From: Chelonoidis abingdonii
Taxonomy: Eukaryota; Chordata; Testudines; Testudinidae
Reading direction: 5' to 3'
Assembly: GCF_003597395.2 (NCBI RefSeq)
Contig: NC_133770.1
Span: forward strand, 288,389,136 to 288,453,135
Length of the DNA: 64,000 nucleotides
Positions 10,551 to 21,585 of this stretch are shown in pieces; the stretch's first letter is position 1; every line of letters begins with the position of its first letter. A program made the translations under genes and the position numbers. The notes below the pieces were generated by a model. The model searched no databases. It worked only from the letters and a program-made list of their open reading frames with translations, and was not told the origin of the DNA.

Positions 10551-11749
10551 AAGAGCTTCTACCTCTTTCTGGCTTGACAAAAGAGAGCCTGAGGTTGGCT
10601 CCCCATTTCAGGTCCCACTCAATGACATAGCAGCATGTTGTGCTGTAACGACTTCAATATTAAACCGGTGTCCAGATTGCAAAAAACCCTGTCACCACTG
10701 CAGTTAGGTTTGAAGGCAGGCTCATCAAGGAGATGAAGGATTTAATGGGCATGGAGACTAACTTGCCCTCTCAAAGCCTGATCCAAACATCCATAAGTCC
10801 AGGGGAGTCTTTCAACTGAGTTCAACAGATTTTGCATCAGACTGTAAGTCTATTTAGATAAAGGATGAGGCGAATTCATGGGGGTGTGTGGGGAAGCTTG
10901 CACTGGGAAATGGATCTGTCCTGCAGACAGACAGAGAATTTCAGTTTCCCGGGCTCCAACATCAATATGAAATTCAATTTCTCCTGGAAAGAAAAAATTA
11001 AAAAGCAAAAAATAAATCTTAAAGAAGTGGATAAAAGAGCATAACTTTCCACAGGCATTTCTAGTCTGAAAGACAGAAAATAGTTTCGGTGGATACTTAG
11101 TTGAAAGAGTTCACGACCGAATATGCCAGTTGGCAGTTATTTGGCTTGAATGATGCCATCCCAGAGGAAAGCATCGGCTCATAAAACTTTCCTTCTGGTG
11201 GCTCTTGGATTCCTGTTAATTAATTGCAAGGAGGCATTTTTTAAACTAGAGGTGTGCCAAGTAAGATATGATAGTTCCTGAAACACTTGCAATTGCCAAG
11301 TTGCTATTATTGCTGTCTTCTTTCAAGGACTCGTTCCAATCTATCAGAGCAGCTGCATAATGGTGATGATTCCTACTACAGGTGTACCACAGAAAATACT
11401 GGCGGGGAAGGGACTGTCAGAGGGAGCACAAGACGGCAACTCCACTGAATATAAAAGTTTGCAACATAATTTACTGGTGCAGTGATTCGCTTCTCTAGAA
11501 TGCTGAGGAATGAAACCTAGTACCCTGAGAAAGCTACATCTGGACAAGAATGCAGCTGCTGGTCTGCTCAATAACACTGTGGATGCATCCCTCCATTTCA
11601 TGGCTCTGCATTAAAGCATAGTCTCCCGATGATCACATTCTGATTTTCAAAGCTGTGAACAGTATGGGCTCTAGCTACTGGAGGCAGTCATCTCTCTTTC
11701 CATGATGATGACCTCATACAACAACTTTGCTTTCCGTGTTGTCTTGTCT
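10551..11749. other. Unrecognised non-coding stretch
   Basis: No gene or nameable repeat. Confidence 0.4.
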
Positions 11750-11872
11750 AAATAGAGTCTAAGCTTTTGGGGTCAGGGTCTGCCTCTTACTATGCATGAG
11801 CCTAACACAATGGGCCCTGACCTCAGTGGGGCCTGTAAGTGCTTCTCTAATACGAAATAATAATGGGAGAAA
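11750..11872 (+). repeat. MIR-type SINE 3' part
   Basis: The sequence taagcttttggggtcagggt, then ctgcctcttactatgcatga, cctaacacaatgggccctga and ctaatacgaaataataatg is the same 3' module as at 7370-7505 and, in reverse, 31755-31905. Confidence 0.6.
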
Positions 11873-13689
11873 CAGGGCTGTTGCCAAATGGGAGATGACT
11901 CAGAACCATAAACTGAGCCAGATGCTTCTCCAAGGCTACAGAACCTCTTGCCAAATGTAAAAAGAATAACTGACGCCCTCTTCACATTCAAAAAGAAATG
12001 TGGAACTAACACATTTGATTTTTGTTTTCAACAGTAACCCTGTCAAACACATTAGCAGCCTCACACTTTATATTTATTTACCAAAAAAAAAATAAATCCC
12101 ACCAATAACTTTAAGTTTGCTCCTGCCGGCAGAGCTGCAACAGACAGAGATTTTGAGAAGACATTGAAGATGCACAGATACCACAGTGATGGACAACCTT
12201 ATAAAACCCTAGATTAATAGACAGCAATTGGTGTAGTAGCCATGTGGCATTATATAGTATGGTACAGTGAATTTATTGGAACACAGCATCATTTTCAATA
12301 TGCATTTGCAACAAGAGAAAAATGGAACAAATGCTACAATGATCTAAATAAGCTGTATTTTGTCAAGATTAGAGGGAAAAAAGCAAAGTGGAATCTCAAT
12401 GTTTGTAGCTGTGAGCCCCACAGAGCCATAGAAGGAGATCGTCACTTTGAATTTTTAAATCAAAGTTGTTCCTTAAAGAGAGCAGAGGAATAATAGGTGG
12501 CAGAAAACTTGTTCAGCTATTAATGGTGCCATTCTGTTAGCAAGATGTAGGAAAAAGACGATAATGATTAGCACAAATATGAGAAAAATGGGAAAAAAAT
12601 AAACTAGAATTTCAAAGCCATGAAAGCACTGGGGAGGCAGTTTTTCATCCACCTTTTTCCACATCTGACTAATACATCATAGCAGAGAGATCTCAGTAGA
12701 GACACAGTTTGAAGACATTGATGACAGCTAACAGAAGTACAGTTTTCTTCCAAAAGTGACCATGCATTTTGTTTTAGTATTCAGGCTGATACATTCAAAA
12801 ATACAAAAATTATAGCTCTTATTCAGGGAACTACTTAAACAAGTGCTTGACTTCAATGGGATTTAAGCCCAGGTTTAAAATTAAGCACGTACTAAAGTGC
12901 TTTCCTCACTAGAGATGCTGCCTGAGTTGGGGCCTAAATTAAAGTAAGTGGGTCAAATTCATTCCTGGCTCAGCACCACTGAAGCCCCAAAGTCTATAAC
13001 TTACGCTTTTACTGTTATCAGCTAAATTTCATTGAATTAATGTTCTGAATGTTCTTATTTTCAGGAGCTGTTCCTACTCTTACGGAAGCTAGACTCCAAT
13101 TTATATCCATGGAAGGACAAGGTCCAGTATGAACCCCAGTATATGTGAACCTGGAGTCACAATCTGATTGCAATGGTGGGACCTTGGCAAAACTAGGACT
13201 ATGGGTTGTGTCTGAAAAAGCATCTAAGAACTTTATTTCATCAGAAAGTTATGCTGAGTTAGAACATGAGCTTGAGGAATCGTGTTCACCAACACGATAT
13301 TGCCCATGATTTTGCAGTAAGTGTGGACAGGGACAAGTCATGCTAGCTCATATACTCTACTGGGATGAGGGTTTATCTGTGACCAGCTGACATGATATTG
13401 AACATGATTTCTCTCTGTGTACACTGACTGCACAGTCAGAGTCAGAGTCCTATTACTGGACACGACATCTCAAGGTCATGTTTTGACTCAAGGTTGTTTT
13501 ATAGTGAGGAAAAGCCTTCAAAGTTCAGACACTTCAAATTTTTTGAGGACCATATACGAGGAGGAGGGAGACAAGACCCCCCAGCAGCAGCCTGAGAGCT
13601 CTTCACCAAAAGACATGTATGAGAAGGCAGATGAAGAGTCTTGAAGAGCAACCCTTGACTGCATGTAACCAGTACTCTAAGAGAGTTTC
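11873..13689. other. Unrecognised non-coding stretch
   Basis: No gene recognised. A 75-codon frame at 13417-13644 encodes an acidic, glutamine-rich tail without known motifs and runs up to a dispersed repeat. Confidence 0.4.
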
Positions 13690-13856
13690 CAGAAGCTAGG
13701 ACTGGACAACAGGGGATGGATCACTTGATAAATTGCCCTGTTCTTTTAATTACCTCTGATGCATCTGGCACCAACCACTGTCAGAAGACAGGATACTGAG
13801 CTAGATGGACCATTGGTCTGACCCACTATGGCCATTCTGATGTTCTTAAGGCTTTT
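13690..13856 (-). repeat. Dispersed repeat, 'tggtctgaccca...tatggcc' family
   Basis: Its end, ctagatggaccattggtctg followed by acccactatggccattctga and tgttctta, is the reverse complement of the start of the repeats at 28727-28940 and 43044-43240. The part ggggatggatcacttgat also belongs to it. This family is very common in turtles and archosaurs; I do not recall its class name. Confidence 0.7.
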
Positions 13857-13864
13857 CTGAATCC

Positions 13865-14000
13865 CTTAAAGATGGAAATGATTGTTTATTATTTGTATTC
13901 AATAGTGTTTAGAGGCTGTAATTGAGCCCTAAGCCCAATCCTTTCCCCAAAGCGCTTACAATCTAGACAGACAATGGGTGCAAGGAAGGGATACAACATG
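13865..14000 (-). repeat. MIR-type SINE 3' part
   Basis: ttattatttgtattcaatag at the left and a cttacaatctagacag stretch at the right are the complement of the '...attgtaagct...aatacaaataata' 3' module. Diverged. Confidence 0.5.
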
Positions 14001-14425
14001 CAAGGAGAATGAACAGTGGCAAATGGTGTGAGAATGACACCTGCTTCACTGACCATTTCAGAACATTGGCAAGGGTCCCAGCTTATGATTATTTCTAGGA
14101 ATGTATAAGGATTCAAGGAGAATCATGGGGGTTTTTTTCAGCACCAGTTTGTAGATCACCACATTTATACAAAATCTCAAATATAAACTCCACTGAAACC
14201 CCTGTGTGCCACCAGGCTCGGTGACAAAATCAAGAAAAACTGTGTAGAATAGCTCCTGTTGTTGGGTAAGGGGGTGGAAAGTATCTGGAGAGTTCAAATG
14301 CTCATCAGAAAAGACAGGTGGGTAGGTAGTTGAGTGAAATTTTAATTGAGTTCTCTGAACCAGAGGGAAAAATAAGAGGAATGTATGTGCTATTTTCTCT
14401 AGCCACTGGGCTTTATTGTCTAGTC
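14001..14425. other. Unrecognised stretch ending in a hAT target site
   Basis: No gene. The last 8 bp (gtctagtc, 14418-14425) are the left target-site duplication of the MITE that follows. Confidence 0.4.
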
Positions 14426-14663
14426 CAGAGGTCAGCAACATTCAGCACATGGCCCATCAAGGTAATCCACTGGCAGGCTGCAAAACATTTTGTTTACATT
14501 GACCGTCCACAGGCATGGCTCCCTGCATTCCCAGTGGCCTCAGTTTCCCAGCCACTGGGAGCTGCGGGGGTTGTGCCTGCAGACGGTCAACGTAAACAAA
14601 ATATCTCGCAGCCTGCCAGCAGATTACCCTGATGGGCCATGTGCCAAAGGTTGCCAACACCTA
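14426..14663. mobile_element. Palindromic hAT-type MITE (238 bp)
   Basis: The left end cagaggtcagcaac and the right end gttgccaacaccta are imperfect inverted termini of the CAGRGGTCRGCAAC type. The whole element is nearly palindromic: the left block with cacatggcccatcaaggtaa and ttttgtttacattgaccgtc recurs inverted on the right. Flanking 8-bp direct repeats gtctagtc (14418-14425) and gactagtc (14664-14671) differ at one base, as expected for an old hAT insertion. Confidence 0.8.
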
Positions 14664-14844
14664 GACTAGTCCATGCCTTACCCACATAAGATATAAGGAA
14701 AGTAAAATAGCCAAGTTACACTCAGTGTCATCTTAGGGCTTGTTTCTGTAGTATATTCAATACATGTGGGATTTTCCAAATACACAAGATTAGTTTAAGA
14801 AGAAATGGGCAAATGCCTTCAGGATCCTATTAATTGAGAATAGT

Positions 14845-15300
14845 TTTTAATGGCCTGACAGGGACCTCGAGAGGTATTCTAATCCAATCCCCGGTACTCA
14901 AGGAAGGACTAAGTATTATCTGGACCATCCCTGATAAATGTTTGTCTAACCTGCTCTTTAAAATCTCCAATGATGGAGATTCCACAATCTCTCCAGGCAA
15001 TTTATTCCAGTGCTTAAACACCCTGACAGTTAGGAAATTTTTCCTAATGTCCAACCTAATTGGCCCTTCCTGAAATTTAAGCCCATTGCTTCTTGTCCTA
15101 CCCTCAGAGGTTAACAAGAATTTTTTTTTCTCCCTTTTCCTTGTAACAACCTTTTATATATTTGAAAACTTATCATGTCCCCTCTCAGTCTTCTCTTTTC
15201 CAGACTAAACAAACCTAATTTTTTCAATCTTCCCTCATAGGACATGTTTTCTAGACCCTTAATCATTTGTGTTGCTCTTCTCTGGACTTTCTCCAATTAC
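14845..15300 (-). mobile_element. 5'-truncated CR1 LINE, C-terminal ORF2 end
   Basis: On the minus strand the sequence encodes the conserved C-terminal tail of CR1 ORF2: [20 protein letters not shown], then [20 protein letters not shown] (15111-15296), and, after a frameshift, RLDIRKNFLTVRVFKHWNKL and PSLEILKSRLDKHLSGM (14830-15117). The 3' UTR follows to about 14845. The element is truncated at the 5' side near 15300 and lacks the reverse transcriptase and endonuclease domains. Such tails are the commonest CR1 remnants in reptile genomes. Confidence 0.9.
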
Positions 15301-15670
15301 ATAAGCACTAAGTATGCTATTTTATGAACCTAGTACAAACTCAAAAGTGAAACTGAATTGGATACAAGCAAGCTCCTATCTTCTATTTCTGCTTTGGATG
15401 GAAACCTTGAGATCCTAAATTGGTAGGTTTGGAACCCTCTCTGAGTCTCCCCGACTTTCTCTGAATTTATCCAGCAATCCCAGCTGCTTCTCTTTTCCTC
15501 TTCAATAGCTGGCTATCCCCTGGAGTTTCCCCAGATTTCTTTAGTGATCTCCAGCTCTGCACCATGTTCCCTTTTCTTATGAGTTATTTCTATCTATTCT
15601 ATGTTTGGGTTTTATACTATCTCCCATCATAATAGTATCTGGACACCTTTCACATAAAATCATTAGAGTA
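15301..15670. other. Unrecognised non-coding stretch
   Basis: No gene recognised; the end at 15671-15678 (ccccagag) is the left target duplication of the next element. Confidence 0.4.
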
Positions 15671-15678
15671 CCCCAGAG

Positions 15679-16430
15679 CAGGGGTGGGCAAAGTTTTTGG
15701 CCTGAGGGCCACATCTTGGTATGGAAATTGTATGGAGGGCCGGCTGCGGCAGGGGTTTGGGGTGCACAGGGAGGTGAGGGCTTTGGCTGGGGGTTCAGAC
15801 TCTGAGGTAGGGCAGGGTATGAGGGGTTTGGGGTGCAGGAGGGGGCTCTCGGCTGGGGCAGGGGATAGGGATGCATGGGGGGGTGAGGCTTTGGCTGGGG
15901 GTGCAGACTCTGGGGTGGGGCTGGGGATGAGGGGTTTGGGGTGCAGGAGGGTGCTCTGGGCTTGGATCAAAGGGTTTGGAGGGCGATGAGGGCTGGGACA
16001 GGGGGTTGGGGCATAGGGAGGTGGAGGCTCAGGGGTGCAGGATCTCGGTGGCGCTTACCTGGAGTGGCTCCTGGAAACAGTGGCCCAGCCCCCTCTGGAG
16101 CCAGGGCCCTGCTGCTCTGCGCACTGCCCTGTCCGCAGGCACCACCCCCACAGCTCCCATTGGATGTGGTTCCCGGCCAATGGGAGCTGCAGAGCCAGTG
16201 CTTGGGGCAGGGGCAGTGGGCAGATCCCCCTGGCTGCTCCTGCTTCTGGGAACCTCACAGAGCTGCTGCACATGTGGAGCGGAGCAAGGCAAGCCCCTGA
16301 CCCCGCTCCCCGGCCGGAGCACCGGAGCAGGGAAAGCTCCCAACCCTGCTCTCCAGCGGGAGCTCAAGGGCCAGATTAAAAAGTCAGATGGGTCAGATGC
16401 AGCCTGCGGGCCGTAGTTTGCTCACTCCTG
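15679..16430 (+). mobile_element. GC-rich hAT-type non-autonomous element, copy 1 (752 bp)
   Basis: Termini caggggtgggcaaagttttt (left) and gtagtttgctcactcctg (right) form imperfect inverted repeats. The 8-bp flanks ccccagag (15671-15678) and ccctagag (16431-16438) match at 7 of 8 bases. The body contains a G-rich minisatellite (variants of ggggttTGGGGTGCAGGAGG, about 15740-16050) and a short hairpin (ctcccattgg...ccaatgggag, about 16157-16191). Many overlapping open frames on both strands here are a by-product of GC-rich low-complexity DNA. Same family as 48228-48920. Confidence 0.85.
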
Positions 16431-16469
16431 CCCTAGAGGATATCATCAATTCTTTGGCACTTCCCTCCT

Positions 16470-17095
16470 TTGGATGTTAAAATGCCTGGCATATGGTGAG
16501 TGTGTTTGTTTTTGGTGGGTGTTGGTAGGGGATTGGAGATACAAGAGGTGTTCATATTGTGAATGTCACTTATAGTGGAAAGTCTTTCTTAAAGAGGAAA
16601 GTTTTACAGTGTTTCCTCAAGATACTCAGACTCTGGGTTTGCCTGATCTCCTCTGGATGATTGTTGCATAGCTGGATTCCCTCAACAAAGAATGCTTTGT
16701 CATCATTTCAAACATGGTTTGTCCTGGGCTGCATGACCTGCATTTTTTGTCAAGGAGAGCAGCTATCATAGAGGATCATATATTGAAATTCAGTCTTTGA
16801 TGTAGCTGGGGCTTGATCCACTAATTGCTTTGAAAATTAGGACGAAGAACTTGAACTTGCATCAGAAGATGACTGGGAGCCAGTAGAGGGACTTAAGCAT
16901 GGCCTGATGTACCCACAGCAGTCTGAGCCCTGGAGAAGGCAGGCAGTTCTTCTGTGTACCAGCTGGAGCCTGTGCATAGTCGTCACATTCAGCTTCAGAT
17001 GCAGTGAGTTCCAGTAACCCAGCCTGGAGGTGACAGATACATGGATTACTGGGGCCAGTAATTTCTCTGCCTCTTTCAGACCCTTTTACCTCATC
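16470..17095. repeat. Old LINE 3'-UTR-like repeat (CR1/L3 type)
   Basis: The sequence gggagccagtagagggactt, then aagcatggcctgatgtaccc, ctggagcctgtgcatag, and agttccagtaacccagcctg plus ggaggtgacaga resembles the 3' UTR of an ancient CR1/L3-type LINE that is widespread in amniotes. I am unsure of the orientation and of the exact subfamily. Confidence 0.5.
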
Positions 17096-19149
17096 TGATG
17101 GACTTTGCTTCATTCAGAACTGTCATTGTTGGTGTTCACTCAAAATCATATGTGGTATTTGTAATGTTAAAGAGTCCAAGGTTCACTGCTAACCTTGCAG
17201 GGTGGGAATCATGTAGCACATGTAGCCTGGGCCACAATAGACAATGGCTTGTGGTACTGCAGCACTTTAAGAGATTGCATGAGGTACCTCACATATGCCA
17301 CTAATATAGCAGTGTTCCCTCATCTCAGTTCTCAGCCTAATCATAACTTTCATGTCAGTGGAATTACACGAGGGATGGTTTGGACCCCACCGTCTCCTCT
17401 TGGGGAGACGTTTATGTTTTAGAGTGACAATAATGACTGCCTCCTAAATCCCACTTAAATTCGCTCTCTTTTGACAGGAGTGAAACTGGCTGAGGCTTTT
17501 ATTTTCATTCCTGTTCAACGTTAGCATTTCCCCTTAGATTACTCCTGCCATTGCGATCTCTCTTGCTGTGGTTTTGACCGCATGCCACTACTGGCGCAAC
17601 GGGGACCACACTGGGCTGAGTTTCCTCAAAGCAATGTCCTACTGGTAACAGGTCCTTCTGCAGGGGGAAGTTGGCAGAGTATGGCTGGAGGGAGACAATA
17701 TGCTTCTCTCTGTCTTCTCCGATTCTTTCCATCTCAAGGCTCTGAAGCGCTCCCCTCTTGACCACACACGTCAAAACCTCTGATTCTGAAATTTGAGGCA
17801 CATAAGCTGTGGCAAGGTTCAAATTTACAGGCCCTGAAAGCAATAGCTTGCATTAACTTGGATCCTAAGGACCTGCATTAAAAACACTCTTGATCATTCC
17901 CTTTTAGGATTTTTGCTTCAGATTAGATTAGAAGGAAGCAGAGGTATTTCAGACTCTCTTTTTTGTGTCTATACAGCAGCCTGCTGAAACGGGTCCTGAT
18001 TGGGGCCTTTGGGATCTCCCATAATATATTTACTACTACGACTACTAATTTATAATTAATAGACACTCGCATCTATTTTGTGTATAGGTTACATGTGTGT
18101 TGGTTGTAATATGTGAGAATCTCACATCAGTCACATTTCACTGGGTAAATTAGTAATGCCATTGAAATCAGTGGAGCTACACTAATGTCAAAAAGACATA
18201 AATAAGTTGAGAATCAGGGCTATGTTATTTATCTAGTATTTGAATATGGATGATAGGGTATTGTCATTGTAAGGGGCAATATGATTTATGTGAACAGAGT
18301 CCCTGATTTTTACATATGGAATCACACAATATTTAAGAGAGAGAGAGGGTCATTTATCAGATAAGGATACACAGAGGTTTCAAGAGTAGAAGTGACTCCG
18401 TTTCTTAGTGGGGCGGAAAGAAGAGCATTCCTGATAGATACCATGGTACAGGAATCTGAACAGAATAGACCAGGCAGCATGATACTGGGGAACTTGAGGG
18501 GAACTGCTGGGAAGAGGGAGGAGCAGGGAAGTGGGTGGGTGGGGAGTAGATGGAGGTGAAGGAAGGGAAATTTTGAATTAGATTCAAAGTGGTTCTGAAA
18601 ACAGTGACAGTGATGGTGATGCGGGTGGTGTGCTCCTTTTCCTGTGCGGTCAGAGTACTTGTGGTCTCAAGACTCTGGGCTGCTGGACATTTAAAGAGGA
18701 GAGGCCAGATTGAAGACCTTGCTCTGCTCTCTTTGCGCTGGTCGCATGACTCAAAGGACCCAAAACATTGCTCATGTCACCTGCAAGGGATATCCCTGAG
18801 AGTCCCCAGCAGGCACAGAGCTGTCAGAGCCTACAGTTTCTATGCTTCCCTCCCTCCAGCCCCCAGCACAGGATGAGTATTGAGGACAGAGGGAGTGGCT
18901 AGAGCACATCATGTTCCAGCAATTCCTAGCTAGCATATAATTCCTAGGGGATGATACACTAGCCAGCTGGTGCATTTTATAGCAGACCTCAGGATGCTTG
19001 GTCCTTTGCCAGGGGCTGGGGAGAAAATCATGGAGCCATGACTGGCTCTCTGAATACCTCTGCCTTCGCTGCATCCAGCATAAATTTAATACAGTGGAGA
19101 ATCTGGCCCCCAAGGTTTAACTTTACCATTAAAGTAAAGCAATACAAGG
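17096..19149. other. Unrecognised non-coding stretch
   Basis: No gene. 17098-17843 contains short frames on both strands without recognisable motifs. 18010-18400 is AT-rich. Confidence 0.4.
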
Positions 19150-19345
19150 TCAGATTCATAGACTTTAAGGCCAGAGGAGACCATCGTGATAATCTAGTCT
19201 GACCACCTGTACATTGCAGACCACAGAATCCCACTCACTCTTGTAATAGACCCCTAACCTCTGGCTGAGTTACTGAAGTCCTCAAATCATGATTTAAAGA
19301 CTTCAGGTTACAAAGAATCCACCATTTACACTAGTTTAAACCTGC
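19150..19345 (-). mobile_element. CR1 LINE 3' tail
   Basis: Beginning cagattcatagactttaagg, followed by gaccatcgtgataatctagt and tgaccacctgtacattgcag, this is the complement of a CR1 3' end (normally '...gtcagactagatgatcatgatggtcccttctgaccttaaagtctatga'). It continues through the UTR as aatagacccctaacctctgg and ctgagttactgaagtcctca. A sense copy of the same subfamily is at 37205-37545. Confidence 0.8.
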
Positions 19346-19379
19346 AAGTGATTGAATAATTTATCTAGGGAACAAAGAA

Positions 19380-20460
19380 AAGATCTGAGATGAGGACTGT
19401 AACAGCAGAGGCAGAGGCCAGTGGAAGAAGAAAATACTTCATTCAGAAATCAAATTTTAGTTGGGATGGTTGCACCAGCAGAAGTACTGATGTAACCAGA
19501 GCCAATACGGGCAGATGAATATGGAATAAAAAGAGCAGAAAGTGAGTGGATGAAAATGTAGAACTGTGTATCATCTGCACAGGTAAGATAGTAATGAGAC
19601 ATTCCATGTGAGGAATACACATTAACACGCCTTGTTATCTGTATGGAAAGAAAGGGATCTATGACTGGAGATATGGCCAACCATTCTGAGAAGCGTCATC
19701 TCAGAGTGAATGTTGGTCAAGTGGGAGAAGCAATCAGAGGGATGAGAGAAGGGGGAAGGGAGAAGCTAAGATGATTTCCACCAGCTCAGGATCTACCACT
19801 AAATACTGAGGGAGGACTTTTGTGAGCTGGCATAAGCACACATAGCATGGAGTCTAGTATGGAAACTAGACTAACCAAGAATGATACTGTAAGGGGGTCA
19901 TTTGATACTGTAAGGGTGACTGTAAGGGGGTCACTTGAATTATCAGTATTTGTGCCTTAATGAGCACAGTGCTTCACAGAGCACTTAAAAAGCCCCCTAT
20001 CCCAAAGAATGCTGGCCCTAATTCAGAGACATACACAAGCTGTTCGTGGGACAGTTGTTCCAATGGATATACTGGTGGTGAGAAGATCAGGCTAGAAAGG
20101 CTCTACAAGAAAATTGTGGTTTAAAATGGACTGGGAGGGTGTTTGACTGGTGCCTGGAGATTGTTAGGCCCATTGGGAGCAAGAGGCTGTGAAAAGATGC
20201 AAAGGCAAGAATAGAAGAAGGAGACAAAAGGATCAGTTAGAAATAGAGGATACAGAGGCCCATATGCAGTAAGATGATGGAGGAAATGAGGGATGAGACG
20301 CAAGGAAGGGCAGCGTTTTGCAGAGACTTTATCGTGAGGACATTGTGCTTGAACAGAATGTGGAGGGAAAGGGGTAACCAACGAGGAAAGGGATTGGAGG
20401 AGGAAGTGACACGATCTGAGGGGTGTGATATATCAGAAGTTGATTTGAGCAGTGGTGTTA
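19380..20460. repeat. Probable ancient LINE-derived sequence
   Basis: Phrases such as tagaactgtgtatcatctgc and gaagtgacacgatctgaggg, with many purine-rich short blocks, resemble the 3' portion of the old LINE seen at 16470 and 33000, but divergence is high. A small tandem duplication of actgtaaggggg(tca) occurs at about 19895-19945. No gene. Confidence 0.35.
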
Positions 20461-20707
20461 ATATACTAGGCACAGTCTTATGCGTTGCAGCAGCACATCA
20501 TGGATTAAGCTCTTCAGGGCGGAAGCCCAACCTTTCTATACATTTCTATGGTCCTGTGCCTATTTGGGGCAATGCTGTAATATACATAATCACAGTGTCA
20601 CCCCTCTGCTGAGCTGCAGCAGTTTTTTAGGGCCTTACAGCTCAGTTTCCGGCTTGTATCAGGAATCGGTGCTTTGGAATCAGATATTTCCTTTGTGTAA
20701 TTGTAAC

Positions 20708-21585
20708 GAGGCGGTGTGGCTCCCCTCCTCCCCAGGGAGGGTCGAGCCCCGTCAATCATCCACAGGGGCGGGACCGCTGGGCAGAAGTCCCGCCCCTCAG
20801 AGGGTCAGGCGGTGACCCAGAAGAATAAAAGCTGGGCCCCAGCCTTCAGTTGGAGCCCAGCCGCCGTCAGGAGCAGACGTGCCCTCCGACACTCTTAACT
20901 GGGAGGCTGCTAAGGCCGGAGGCCGGGCCCAGGAGCCGCCAGAGCTTCCCCGCAGCCGCTACGACGAGGAGCTGCCAGAACTGCCCCGTCTCTACTACGG
21001 CCCTGAGGAGCCCCCAGACCAGGCCTGGCCCGCATTTCCGGAGATACCACTGGACCTGCAGCCCAGCCCGGACTGGGAGGAACCGATGGTGCTGGATGTC
21101 CCCGAAACTGAGACCCCGGACCAGGTAGGAACAGAGGGGGATGTAGGAAGTAGCCTGGGGGCAGCTGACCCCAGTCAGGCTGCAGAGCTACCCATGCCTC
21201 TGTCAGTGTGTTGCGGTCAGGATCCCCACTGACCACTGGTAGCGGTGACAGCCGCTACCAGGGCCCTGGGCTGGAACGCAGAGGAGTGGGTGGGCCTGTG
21301 TTCCCCCTGCCACCCGTATCTGGGTGGCAGAATCCCCCTCTTCCTGGCCTAAGGAGGCCACTGCTCTGCCCTGCCCCAAAGGGCCAGAGCCAATTGTACT
21401 CTTGTAACTGTGTTTGGTGCCCCGCCCGAACCAAGGGCTGGGCCCCTTTTGACTTTGCCGCTACACGGTCCTCTTCACAGGGACAAACTTCCCAGGGTAG
21501 GACCGCAGGTCCAAGGATCGGACCCTAGACGACTGCGAGGCTGGTGTGGCTCCCCTCCTCCCCAGGGAGGGTCGAACCCCGGCAG
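20708..21585 (+). repeat. GC-rich retroelement-like unit with repeated start
   Basis: The block gtgtggctcccctcctcccc followed by agggagggtcgagcccc occurs at 20714-20748 and again, in the same orientation, at 21544-21578, so one full unit of about 830 bp is followed by the beginning of a second. Near 20824 there is a TATA-like aataaaagc. A 117-codon frame (20879-21232) encodes a proline- and glutamate-rich product with short repeats (PELPRS, PELPRLYYGPEEPPDQAW) and no domain that I can name. The direct repeats could be LTR ends, or the start of a tandem array. I recognise this family as dispersed in turtles but cannot assign its class. Confidence 0.5.

Noticed and set aside
12230..12664. Two short opposite-strand frames considered as genes
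   Set aside because: No motifs; AT-rich non-coding surroundings.
15577..16416. Several 100-146-codon open frames on both strands
   Set aside because: They lie inside a GC-rich hAT element with a minisatellite; GC-rich repeats rarely contain stop codons, so the frames carry no evidence of coding.
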